Assembly (NCBI RefSeq): GCF_000876015.1
Contig: NZ_BBQM01000015.1
Span: 372,001 to 436,000, forward strand
DNA length: 64,000 nucleotides
DNA from: Cupriavidus basilensis
GTDB taxonomy: Bacteria; Pseudomonadota; Gammaproteobacteria; Burkholderiales; Burkholderiaceae
Direction of reading: 5' to 3'
The translations under genes were made by a program, and so were the position numbers. Position 1 is the first letter of the stretch; each line of letters starts with the position of its first letter. Shown here piece after piece: positions 26,877 to 34,370 of the stretch. The notes below the pieces were generated by a model, which had not been told where the DNA came from, made no database searches, and saw only the letters and a list, made by a program, of their open reading frames with translations.

Positions 26877-27962
26877 ATGAATCGTGTTGCTCACCTGATC
26901 CTGCTGTTGGTGGCCGCCCTGGCACTGACGGCGCACCGGCCGTCATTCGCCGCCGACGTGGTCCTGCGCGGGGCCGGCGCGACGTTTCCCTATCCCATCT
27001 ATGCGAAGTGGGCCGCGGAGTACAAGCGCGCCACGGGCGTCGACATCCGCTATGAAGCTGTCGGCTCCGGCGCGGGCATCGATCTTGTCGGGCACGGTAT
27101 GGTGGACTTCGGCGCGTCGGACGTGCCGCTTGCCGAGGAGGAACTGCAGCGGGCGGGTGCCATGCAGTTTCCCGCCGTGATCGGCGGCGTGGTGCCGGTC
27201 ATGAACGTCGGCGGCATCAAGTCCGGGGAGCTGCGGCTGAGCGGGCAGGTCCTGGCGGAGATCTACCTCGGCAAGATCACGAAATGGAACGACCCCGCCA
27301 TTTCGGCGCTGAATCCCGGGCTGCATCTGCCCAGCACCTTCATTACGGTCGTGCACCGGTCCGATGCGTCCGGCACCACCTTCCTCTGGTCCGAGTTCCT
27401 GTCGCGGTCGAGCGCGGAATGGCGCGCAAAGGTCGGCGCGGACAAGGTGCTCGCATGGCCGACCGGGGTGACGGGCGCGGGCAACGAGGGCGTGGCGTCG
27501 TCGGTGCAGCGCACGAAGTCATCGATCGGCTATGTCGAATACGCCTACGCCCGGGAGCACAACCTCACCACCGCCTCCGTGCGCAATCGCGATGGCGCAT
27601 TCGTGCAGCCGGGCGAGGCTTCGTTCGAGGCGGCGGCACGGGCGGCGCAGTGGCGGCGCTCCGCGGATTTGTATCAGCTCCTGATCGACCAGGCCGGCGC
27701 GGCGAGCTGGCCCATTGCCGGCGGCACGTTCATCCTGCTGCGCACCGCGGCCGATCAGCCCGCGCGAAGCCTCGAAGTCCTGAAATTCTTCGACTGGGCG
27801 CTGCACGATGGCCAGCGCTTCGCGATCGACCTCGACTACGTTCCGCTGCCGGCGCCGGCGCTCGATCTGATCGACGGCGTGTGGGCGGATCAGGTCAGGA
27901 GCGCGTCCGGCGGGGCCGTCTGGACGCGCCGCGCTTCGTCGCACCGGCAGGAGCATCGCTAG
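26877..27962 (+). CDS. PstS-like phosphate-binding protein
   Basis: A 361-residue periplasmic binding protein. A signal peptide (Leu-Leu-Leu-Val-Ala-Ala-Leu-Ala-Leu ... Ala-Ala) precedes Gly-Ala-Gly-Ala-Thr-Phe-Pro-Tyr-Pro, the phosphate-binding first loop of PstS. His-Arg-Ser-Asp-Ala-Ser-Gly-Thr-Thr-Phe and Gly-Asn-Glu-Gly-Val are the other ligand loops. It binds inorganic phosphate or a similar oxyanion. No pstCAB permease or phoU is adjacent, so it is an extra, orphan copy. ATG 26877 gives the signal peptide. Confidence 0.9.
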   Translation: MNRVAHLILLLVAALALTAHRPSFAADVVLRGAGATFPYPIYAKWAAEYKRATGVDIRYEAVGSGAGIDLVGHGMVDFGASDVPLAEEELQRAGAMQFPAVIGGVVPVMNVGGIKSGELRLSGQVLAEIYLGKITKWNDPAISALNPGLHLPSTFITVVHRSDASGTTFLWSEFLSRSSAEWRAKVGADKVLAWPTGVTGAGNEGVASSVQRTKSSIGYVEYAYAREHNLTTASVRNRDGAFVQPGEASFEAAARAAQWRRSADLYQLLIDQAGAASWPIAGGTFILLRTAADQPARSLEVLKFFDWALHDGQRFAIDLDYVPLPAPALDLIDGVWADQVRSASGGAVWTRRASSHRQEHR

Positions 27963-28017
27963 GGGGCGTCGCCAGGGGGTGTCGAAGGGCGCCGCAGCGC
28001 AGGCGGGGAACCCTCGT

Positions 28018-29346
28018 TCAGTCGGCAGCAAGAACGGGCCGGCTCCTGATCTGGTCGCTGATGGATTCCAGCAGCTTCCTCGACTCCTTGACCGCATCGG
28101 CCTGGGACAGGTGTTTCTTGATGACCAGGCGGCGAATGTCGGAGGCGGCGAATTTCTTCAGGCCGGGAAAGAGCGTCTGGAAGTGGGCGCGCAGTTCCGG
28201 CTCGTCGCAGATCGCGGCATTGAATTCGCCCCGTGCCCAGACCAGGCGAAGGTTGAACTTCGGCGCGTCCGGGCGGGAGGCCCTGGCGTCGCGATACACG
28301 TTGATGTAGACCGGCCAGAAGGCATCGTCGCCGTCGCGCAGCAGATCCACGGTCTGCGCGGGCGTGGCGTTGAACCAGGTCCTGCCGGTTTCGATCAGGT
28401 CCTGGTTCAGCGAGGGCATGCTCCTCACCAGTTGCTGGACGATGGTGGCCACGCCCTGGATGCCGGTGAGCTGCTCGCAGACCTGGGGATACTGCGCCTG
28501 GAAGAGCCGCAGTTCGCCGATGGCGCCTTCGAGTGACTTCGGTTTCCAGTCGAGGACGGACTCCTTGCGCACTTCGCGCATGGCCTCGACCACCTGCGGA
28601 TGGGCGAGCGCGAGGTCGGCGGCGAGTTCGGAGATGCGCTGCTCCGCCGGGCTCTCCCATTCCGTCTGCTTCTGGCAGTACGCAACCAGCAGCTGCGCGG
28701 CGTTCTTGTCGCGCGCCAGCTGGAACCGCGCGCGTTTCGCCGAGGCTTCGAGCCAGCTGTAGTCGAGCAGCGTCCATCGTTTCCCGAGCGATTCGATGGC
28801 GTCTTCCGGATAGTCCTTCAGGTCGCGGTCGAGCACGATAAAGGCCTGGTCGTAGTCGGAGAAGACCGGGCGCGACGAGACTTCGGCCTTGACCGCCTTG
28901 ACGTACCTGTCCAGCTGCTCGGCGGTCAGGTTCGCGCCGGCCTTGTTCTCGATCGTGATGAGCATCTTGTTCTGCGGGTCGATCAGGAACAGGTCGAGCC
29001 GGCCTTTCTTCGTGCCGTTGTCCACCTCGACGCTGAATTCGCGGGTAACGAACGCGGCGCCGAAACTGCTCGTGCGGATCCTGCCCGGCGTCCATTTCTC
29101 GAAGAACCGCTTGTTGTCCCAGATGGGATCCACGCTGGCGGCATAACCGGCCTCGAGAAAATCCTTGATGACGGCATCGCCCTGGGAGTGGCCCTCGTTC
29201 GGGTTCATGCACCACGCCAGCGTGTCGGAGTGCTGGTTCTCGGTGAGCTTGATGACGTCGAAGAGGTCGTCGGTCGTCTTGTTCTGCTCGATCAGCTCCA
29301 CGAGGTTGGTGTCTCGCAGGAATGCATACAGATCGGTTGGTTCCAC
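28018..29346 (-). CDS. PD-(D/E)XK nuclease-fold protein
   Basis: A 442-residue cytosolic protein. The nuclease motif is Asp118 (Arg-Leu-Asp-Leu-Phe-Leu) with Glu133-x-Lys135 (Ile-Glu-Asn-Lys), typical of the PD-(D/E)XK superfamily. Asn-Glu-Gly-His-Ser-Gln-Gly-Asp-Ala-Val-Ile before it fits DUF-type members seen near phage-defence genes. About 300 residues beyond the core have no motif I recognise. The probable start is GTG 29346, with GAGGA ahead; the frame is open to 29655 but that part looks non-coding. It has no partner methylase, helicase or toxin genes nearby, so it stands alone. A role in DNA defence or repair is only suggested. Confidence 0.75.
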   Translation of the reverse strand: MEPTDLYAFLRDTNLVELIEQNKTTDDLFDVIKLTENQHSDTLAWCMNPNEGHSQGDAVIKDFLEAGYAASVDPIWDNKRFFEKWTPGRIRTSSFGAAFVTREFSVEVDNGTKKGRLDLFLIDPQNKMLITIENKAGANLTAEQLDRYVKAVKAEVSSRPVFSDYDQAFIVLDRDLKDYPEDAIESLGKRWTLLDYSWLEASAKRARFQLARDKNAAQLLVAYCQKQTEWESPAEQRISELAADLALAHPQVVEAMREVRKESVLDWKPKSLEGAIGELRLFQAQYPQVCEQLTGIQGVATIVQQLVRSMPSLNQDLIETGRTWFNATPAQTVDLLRDGDDAFWPVYINVYRDARASRPDAPKFNLRLVWARGEFNAAICDEPELRAHFQTLFPGLKKFAASDIRRLVIKKHLSQADAVKESRKLLESISDQIRSRPVLAAD

Positions 29347-29722
29347 TTGTACTTGTGTCCTCGGTGTCTTGGCCGGTGTCCTGATGCCCGGTGGTTGGTG
29401 GACCGCCTCGCCTCGCCTTGCGTCGATGGCCCGGCGCGGGCGGTCTTGCGCGCGATGAGATGCTATCGGAGAAATCCGGCAAAGCTTGAGCGTTTCGGCC
29501 TGCCTCTTCCGAGGGGCCGCGGCACCGCGTCCGCCGGCTGCCGGCGCGGCACAGCCGGCCCGGAAAGGAGCCGTCCCGAAGGCGGCACACGGCCCGCCGG
29601 ACCCCGGCGCGGTCAATCTTGCGCGGCGGAGAGCGCAAAAACAGAAATTTCCCATTTATTTCGCGCCCGATACTGGGTATATGTTGAGTCACTCCAATGT
29701 CACTCAAAGGAGGTGTACTCAA
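29347..29722. other. 376-base intergenic control region
   Basis: It holds a small inverted repeat TTGCGC (29619-29624)/GCGCAA (29633-29638) and an AT-rich stretch after it. Two GTCACTC direct repeats follow (29688-29694 and 29699-29705, 11 bases apart). The promoters of the nuclease (minus) and of the effector locus (plus) must be here. No gene is seen. Confidence 0.45.
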
Positions 29723-30421
29723 ATGGCGCAACCGAACCCGCCATCCCGCCCCTGCGGGCATGTCCTGCACACCACGCCGGAGCTGTTCCTGCTGGTCAAC
29801 TACGCGCCCAGGGAAGGCGAGCCGAACTGGTGCAACGCATTGTGCGAATTCGTGGAGGAGGGCGACGCCGACTCCGGCGACGCGCTGTCCGTGCACATCT
29901 CGCCCTTCGACGCCCTGCTCGACGCCGCATTCATGTCCGGCCCCGGCAAGCCGTATCACGTGGTGCGCGCGGCCACCTTCGATCCGCGCCCGCTGATCCG
30001 GCACGGCGGCGGCAAGCTCCATCTCAACCTGCATTGCGGCTGGGCCGCGAGCGACGGCCGCATCGTGGTCCGGCGCAAGGGCGCTCTCGCCAGCGTCTGC
30101 ATGATGCAGACCGAGGACATCCCGCAGACGCGGCTCGACGCCATCGATCTGGAGATCGGCCCCGAAGGCATGGCCAGGTACGAGCGCCTGCGCGAACACG
30201 CCGGGCTGTTCGCGCACGCGGACTCGCACGGCCTGCTGGAAACCTGGACGGAACAGCAGCGGCACCAGGCCGTGGGGCTGGCCATACAGCGCATGCCGGG
30301 CGTCGTGCCGGTCGGCGCGGAAGTCGACCAGGTCGCGCTCTACGACCCTGAAGCCGCGCAATGGCACTTCGTGCCCATCGCGGTGTTCCGTGGCGGCCCC
30401 GGCGTCAAGGCGACCGCCTGA
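29723..30421 (+). CDS. hypothetical protein upstream of a PAAR effector
   Basis: A 232-residue cytosolic protein, no signal peptide or membrane segment. It has Cys-Gly-His-Val-Leu-His-Thr-Thr-Pro-Glu-Leu-Phe-Leu at the N-terminus and a Leu-Leu-Asp-Ala-Ala-Phe-Met segment later. It does not match the known PAAR adaptor families (DUF4123, DUF2169, DUF1795) by any motif I can see. A very strong AAAGGAGGTG ribosome site precedes ATG 29723. It lies 63 bases before the PAAR gene in the same direction, so it may be a loading chaperone or an accessory effector protein. I do not recognise its family. Confidence 0.6.
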   Translation: MAQPNPPSRPCGHVLHTTPELFLLVNYAPREGEPNWCNALCEFVEEGDADSGDALSVHISPFDALLDAAFMSGPGKPYHVVRAATFDPRPLIRHGGGKLHLNLHCGWAASDGRIVVRRKGALASVCMMQTEDIPQTRLDAIDLEIGPEGMARYERLREHAGLFAHADSHGLLETWTEQQRHQAVGLAIQRMPGVVPVGAEVDQVALYDPEAAQWHFVPIAVFRGGPGVKATA

Positions 30422-30484
30422 GCGCCGCATCGCGCGGCGACGGCCGTCACCGCGCCAACCCATCCAACCGCGAGAGGTCTTCTG

Positions 30485-31492
30485 ATGATGGACATGCGAC
30501 GAGCGCTCCGCAACGGCGACCGCACCAGCAGCAACGGCACGCTGATCGGCACCGGCGCGATGACGCACCACGGCGTGCGGCTCGGCGTCGAGGGCGACAT
30601 CGCCACCTGCCCGGCATGCCAGGGCAGCGGCGTCGTCACCAACGACTGCCAGCCGTCGTTCAGCGTGATGGGCACGCAGGTCCTGGTCGAAGGCGCGCGC
30701 GTGAACTGCAAATGCGCGGACAAGCCGGTCGTCATTGCCTCGCAGGACGATTTCACCATCGAGGTGAACCGCGGCGGCATCCGTCCGCCGGCGGGCAGCG
30801 CCGCCGCGCCCGTGGCGGCTTCGAACAAGCTGACCGAAGGCGCGCCGCGGGAAACGGCCGCGGACGACCCCACGCTGATCTGCCAGAACATGAGCAACGC
30901 GGAGTTCTACGCCACCATGAACCGGCTGCGCGACAAGGCCGTGCGGCTGCTGGGCGACCGGCTGGCCGAACTGGAACGGTGGGACACCGCGGACCAGGAC
31001 AAGGTCAGGCTCTGGTTCGGCAATGCGCGGGAGGATACGCGGGAGCGGCTGCGTGGCGGGATGGCGCGCATGCGGCAGATCATGCGCGGGCTGACCGACA
31101 GGAACTATGAGCGCTATACGGTGGAGGGGCTGGCGCGGGTGGGGTGTGTGCCGAGGGCTAGGGAGGATGAGTTGCCACCAACGGCCTCCGTCTGTAAGCC
31201 CGATGGAACGTATATGATTTTTATCGGGGATATATTTTGCCGAACCGATGTCGAGGCAAACAGTATTCATGGTGTCCCGTTCAATAAAGAGTCAAAACTT
31301 ACCATTCTGATACATGAGATATCACATTTTCCATTGGCGATGGATAGCAGGGACACTTGGTCAAGTATCCGCATATCAATGGAGAAGGCAGCCGCACGAG
31401 ATGAATTTTGCATAAACAATGCAGATAATATTTCGTACTATGTGGCAAATATTCCTAACTGGACCGGCAACGTTCCGGTATGGAGGCCTTGA
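30485..31492 (+). CDS. PAAR-domain effector with M35-type metallopeptidase C-terminus
   Basis: A 335-residue polymorphic effector for a type VI-like spike. Residues about 10-95 are a PAAR domain of the Cys-Pro-Ala-Cys-Gln-Gly type (Cys42, Cys45; Cys75, Cys77), which caps a VgrG needle. A linker (100-165) leads to a deuterolysin-like part. Val-Arg-Leu-Trp-Phe-Gly (174-179) matches the M35 leading domain. His277-Glu278-x2-His281 is the zinc site, with Asp287 or Asp290 as third ligand. It would cut proteins in a target cell. Base composition drops sharply after about 31150, so the toxin tip is a swapped cassette. No VgrG or T6SS gene is in the window. Its TGA overlaps the ATG of the next gene. 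Confidence 0.83.
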   Translation: MMDMRRALRNGDRTSSNGTLIGTGAMTHHGVRLGVEGDIATCPACQGSGVVTNDCQPSFSVMGTQVLVEGARVNCKCADKPVVIASQDDFTIEVNRGGIRPPAGSAAAPVAASNKLTEGAPRETAADDPTLICQNMSNAEFYATMNRLRDKAVRLLGDRLAELERWDTADQDKVRLWFGNAREDTRERLRGGMARMRQIMRGLTDRNYERYTVEGLARVGCVPRAREDELPPTASVCKPDGTYMIFIGDIFCRTDVEANSIHGVPFNKESKLTILIHEISHFPLAMDSRDTWSSIRISMEKAAARDEFCINNADNISYYVANIPNWTGNVPVWRP

Positions 31493-31929
31493 TGAAATAT
31501 TTACTGGGTTTAATCCCGTTGGTATCAACTTGGTCTGCTTTCGCTTGCCATCCGCCATATGTTGAATACGAACCTCTCTATGAGGGCCAGCGGATCACTC
31601 TTTCGGCCAGCGAAATTCGCCGCATGGCTGACTGGAGGGGGATGGCGAGACGGTCCTTCCCCAATGACGGTACGTATTCCATTTCGGTTCAGAAAAATCC
31701 ACGAGTTGGCATATCGGCCCGTCTGGCAAAGATCAGGGCGCAGGACTTGAAGCGGTTGCTGTTGAATTTTGGTGTCAAGGAGTCGGACATTCTGGATGCG
31801 GAGATCAAGAACTACGGCTACGACGCCCCCCCGAACGCCGAAGCGCGGCGGCTGGCGAACACCGCCTATATCTCCGTCGATCCGCGTTGTCCGCATCCGT
31901 GCTGTCCCGGGCCGCAACCATCGAAATGA
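31492..31929 (+). CDS. probable immunity protein 1, exported, Cys-rich tail
   Basis: A 145-residue protein with a signal peptide or lipoprotein signal at 1-19 (Leu-Leu-Gly-Leu-Ile-Pro-Leu ... Ala-Phe-Ala-Cys). The body has Leu-Ser-Ala-Ser-Glu-Ile-Arg-Arg-Met-Ala and Ala-Asn-Thr-Ala-Tyr-Ile-Ser-Val and looks like an OmpA-like alpha/beta fold. It ends Cys-Pro-His-Pro-Cys-Cys-Pro. The start overlaps the effector stop (TGATG) behind a GGAGG site, so it is coupled. An exported protein right after a toxin that acts in the periplasm is expected to be its immunity factor. No known family is recognised. It resembles the next gene. Confidence 0.65.
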   Translation: MKYLLGLIPLVSTWSAFACHPPYVEYEPLYEGQRITLSASEIRRMADWRGMARRSFPNDGTYSISVQKNPRVGISARLAKIRAQDLKRLLLNFGVKESDILDAEIKNYGYDAPPNAEARRLANTAYISVDPRCPHPCCPGPQPSK

Positions 31930-31950
31930 AATCAATCAACTGGAGAACTG

Positions 31951-32484
31951 ATGTCCAAGAAAAATAGCAGTGGACCGATGTGTCGGCATAGGCAATGGCT
32001 CAGGCGAGCCATTCTGGCAATGTGCTTGTCGACCGGCACAACGTATGCATGCAGTCCGGGTTTTCCTGATATATACCTGCGGTTTCCCAAGCATTCACAC
32101 ATGCTGACCGCCGACGCGGCGCTTAAACTGGGAACATGGCTTGCGGAGCAGCGGGTCAACTACCCGAACTACGACTATTTCCTTGTCGATGCTTATCGGG
32201 TCGGGGGTGAAGCAGGAGGTGTGTCACTTATCAGTGCGCGGGCCGAGACGGTTCGTCGCTTCTTTCTCGACCGGGGATTCAATCCGGAAAGGATTGAGTC
32301 GAGCGCGCGGAAATCCCTTCTGGACGACCCTGCCAAGCCGGAAGTCGCCCGCGCAGTGAATGTCAGTATCGTCGCTGCCTGCCCCCATGCCTGTTGCAGC
32401 ATGGAAACCCACAAGGTTGAATTCACCGGCCTGCCCATGCCCACGGACAGCGGCATGGCCGCCGCGGGCGGCGAAGCGCGCTAG
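31951..32484 (+). CDS. probable immunity protein 2, exported, OmpA-like fold
   Basis: A 177-residue protein related in pattern to the preceding one. A basic N-terminus and a hydrophobic stretch end near Thr-Tyr-Ala-Cys, an export signal. Leu-Thr-Ala-Asp-Ala-Ala-Leu-Lys-Leu-Gly, then Ile-Ser-Ala-Arg-Ala-Glu-Thr-Val-Arg-Arg-Phe-Phe, then Ala-Val-Asn-Val-Ser-Ile-Val recall the OmpA C-terminal fold without its full peptidoglycan motif. Cys-Pro-His-Ala-Cys-Cys follows, the same tail as in its neighbour, then a 25-residue extension. TGGAG precedes ATG 31951. A tandem immunity copy or a periplasmic decoy is the likely role; this is inference. Confidence 0.6.
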   Translation: MSKKNSSGPMCRHRQWLRRAILAMCLSTGTTYACSPGFPDIYLRFPKHSHMLTADAALKLGTWLAEQRVNYPNYDYFLVDAYRVGGEAGGVSLISARAETVRRFFLDRGFNPERIESSARKSLLDDPAKPEVARAVNVSIVAACPHACCSMETHKVEFTGLPMPTDSGMAAAGGEAR

Positions 32485-32684
32485 TGTCCGGTCCATCCTG
32501 TATGTTCCCGCCGCCGCGGGATGACATGGCTCGCCGCAGGCCGCGAAGCGACCTTGACCCACATCAAGGGCCCCCGGCGGGCGGCGTATAGATTGAGCAG
32601 ATCGGCGGCCGGCCCGGCAACGACAGCATGCGGGACGGCCGCGCCCGTTCATCCGTACCCGCCAGTCCTGCCCGAGGGAGACCG

Positions 32685-33485
32685 ATGTCCCAGCCCATCA
32701 TCGAAACCCATGCGTTGGTCCGCCGTTTCGGCAGCATGACGGCGGTCGGCGGCCTGACGCTGTCCATCGAGGCGGGCGAGGTCTTCGGCCTGCTGGGCCG
32801 CAACGGGGCGGGCAAGACGACCTTGATCAAGATGCTGACGACCTTGCTGCCGCCCAGCGGAGGCACGGCGTCGGTGGGCGGCTTCGACATCGTGCGGGAG
32901 GCCGCGTCCGTGCGGCGCATCATCGGTTATGTGCCGCAGGCCTTGTCGGCGGATGGCGACCTGTCGGGTTTCGAGAACCTGCTGGTGTTCGCCAAGCTCT
33001 ACGACATCCCGCGCGCGCAGCGCGAGAAGCGCATCCAGGATGCGCTCGCGTTCATGGATCTTGCCGACGTGGGGCACAAGCTGGTCAAGACCTATTCCGG
33101 CGGCATGATCCGGCGCCTGGAGATCGCGCAATCCACGCTGCACCGGCCGCGGGTCCTGTTCCTCGACGAGCCCACCGTCGGGCTGGACCCGGTGGCGCGC
33201 ATCTCCGTGTGGGAGCAGCTGGAGAAGCTGCAGGCGGAGTTCGGCAGCGCCATCCTGCTGACCACGCACTACCTGGAAGAGGCGGAGCGGCTGTGCGACC
33301 GGGTCGGAATCATGAATCACGGCACGATCGCCGCGATCGGCTCGCCCGCGGAACTCAAGGCTGTCGTCGGCGCGCATGCCAGCTTTGAAGACGTTTTCGA
33401 ACACTACACCAGCGCGGACGCTGCCCAGCAAGGTGCCTACGATGAAACCTCTCAGACCCGCCGCTCCGCCAACCGCCTTGCCTGA
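32685..33485 (+). CDS. ABC transporter ATP-binding protein (drug/polysaccharide exporter type)
   Basis: A 266-residue ATPase of the DrrA/ABC-2 exporter type. Walker A Gly-Arg-Asn-Gly-Ala-Gly-Lys-Thr is at 38-45, signature Tyr-Ser-Gly-Gly at 137-140, Walker B Phe-Leu-Asp-Glu-Pro (159-163). It energises the ABC-2 permease encoded next. ATG 32685 follows a GAGGGAGA site; the open frame extends upstream to 32628 without a ribosome site. It overlaps the permease gene by 44 bases. The substrate is unknown. Confidence 0.92.
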   Translation: MSQPIIETHALVRRFGSMTAVGGLTLSIEAGEVFGLLGRNGAGKTTLIKMLTTLLPPSGGTASVGGFDIVREAASVRRIIGYVPQALSADGDLSGFENLLVFAKLYDIPRAQREKRIQDALAFMDLADVGHKLVKTYSGGMIRRLEIAQSTLHRPRVLFLDEPTVGLDPVARISVWEQLEKLQAEFGSAILLTTHYLEEAERLCDRVGIMNHGTIAAIGSPAELKAVVGAHASFEDVFEHYTSADAAQQGAYDETSQTRRSANRLA

Positions 33486-34299
33486 CGTGCTGCCGCAACG
33501 CGACGCGGGCAGGCCCTGGCCGGTGGTGGCCTTCGTTGCCAAGACCTTCGCCATTGCCGACATGGAGGTGCGCAAGCTCTGGCACGACCCCACGGAACTG
33601 GTGACGCGCGCGGTGCAGCCCGCGCTGTGGCTGCTGATATTCGGGCAGGTCATGAGCCACGGCCGCGTGATCGATACCGGCGGCGTGCCTTACCTGGATT
33701 TCCTGGTGCCGGGCATCCTGGCGCAGAGCGTGCTGTTCATCGCCATCTTCAACGGCATTTCCATCATCTGGGAACGCGACCTGGGCATCGTGCACAAGTT
33801 TCTCGCCAGCCCGACGCCGCGCGCCGCGCTGGTGCTGGGCAAGGCGCTGGGCGGCGGCGTGCGCGCGCTGGTGCAGGCCGTGGTGGTCATGGGGCTGGCC
33901 GCGCTGCTCGGCGTCAAGATGCAGTGGGACCCGTTGTCGCTGGCGGGGCTGGTGGTGTTCGTGCTGCTCGGCGCGGCGGTGTTTTCCACGTTCTCGCTGA
34001 TCATCGCCTGCCTGGTGAAGACGCGCGAGCGTTTCATGGGCGTGGGGCAATTGCTGACCATGCCGCTGTTCTTCGCCAGCAACGCGATCTATCCCACTTC
34101 CCTGATGCCGCGCGCGCTGCAGGTCATTTCGCACCTGAATCCGCTGACCTACCAGGTGGATGCGTTGCGCACGCTGCTGCTGTCCGGGCGCGCTGCCGGC
34201 GGCGGCATCGGCCTCGCGGTGGACGGGGCCGTGCTCGGGGTCACGCTGCTGGGCATGGTGGCGGTCAGCACCCGGATCTATCCGCAGATCGTGCGCTAG
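33442..34299 (+). CDS. ABC-2 type transporter permease
   Basis: A 285-residue inner-membrane protein with a hydrophilic 50-residue start and six hydrophobic segments. Asp-Pro-Thr-Glu-Leu-Val-Thr-Arg and Asn-Pro-Leu-Thr-Tyr-Gln-Val-Asp-Ala-Leu-Arg are the ABC-2 permease hallmarks, as in DrrB/NodJ. It pairs with the overlapping ATPase to export a drug or lipid-like compound. ATG 33442 is inside the ATPase gene, typical of coupled pairs. A long hairpin follows its stop. Confidence 0.9.
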   Translation: MKPLRPAAPPTALPDVLPQRDAGRPWPVVAFVAKTFAIADMEVRKLWHDPTELVTRAVQPALWLLIFGQVMSHGRVIDTGGVPYLDFLVPGILAQSVLFIAIFNGISIIWERDLGIVHKFLASPTPRAALVLGKALGGGVRALVQAVVVMGLAALLGVKMQWDPLSLAGLVVFVLLGAAVFSTFSLIIACLVKTRERFMGVGQLLTMPLFFASNAIYPTSLMPRALQVISHLNPLTYQVDALRTLLLSGRAAGGGIGLAVDGAVLGVTLLGMVAVSTRIYPQIVR

Positions 34300-34315
34300 G
34301 CCGCGCGGCGGGGAG

Positions 34316-34356
34316 GGCGGCATGCGGGGCAACGCTTGCGTTGTCCGCATGCCGCC
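34316..34356. terminator. long hairpin between convergent genes
   Basis: GGCGGCATGCGG (34316-34327) pairs perfectly with CCGCATGCCGCC (34345-34356). The loop itself continues pairing (CAACG with CGTTG), giving a stem of about 18 pairs. It sits between the ABC-2 permease and the convergent alcohol dehydrogenase. No T-run is present on either side, so it is a bidirectional stop by structure only. Confidence 0.55.
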
Positions 34357-34370
34357 GCCCGCGCCGCGGG

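Noticed and set aside
27959-31270. A 1103-codon minus-strand frame
   Set aside because: It runs over the nuclease in another frame and antisense to the PAAR locus. The composition is typical of a shadow frame.
31951-32484. True OmpA peptidoglycan-binding protein
   Set aside because: The fold pattern is similar, but the conserved peptidoglycan-binding Asp/Arg motif is not clear and the CPHACC tail links it to the preceding gene.
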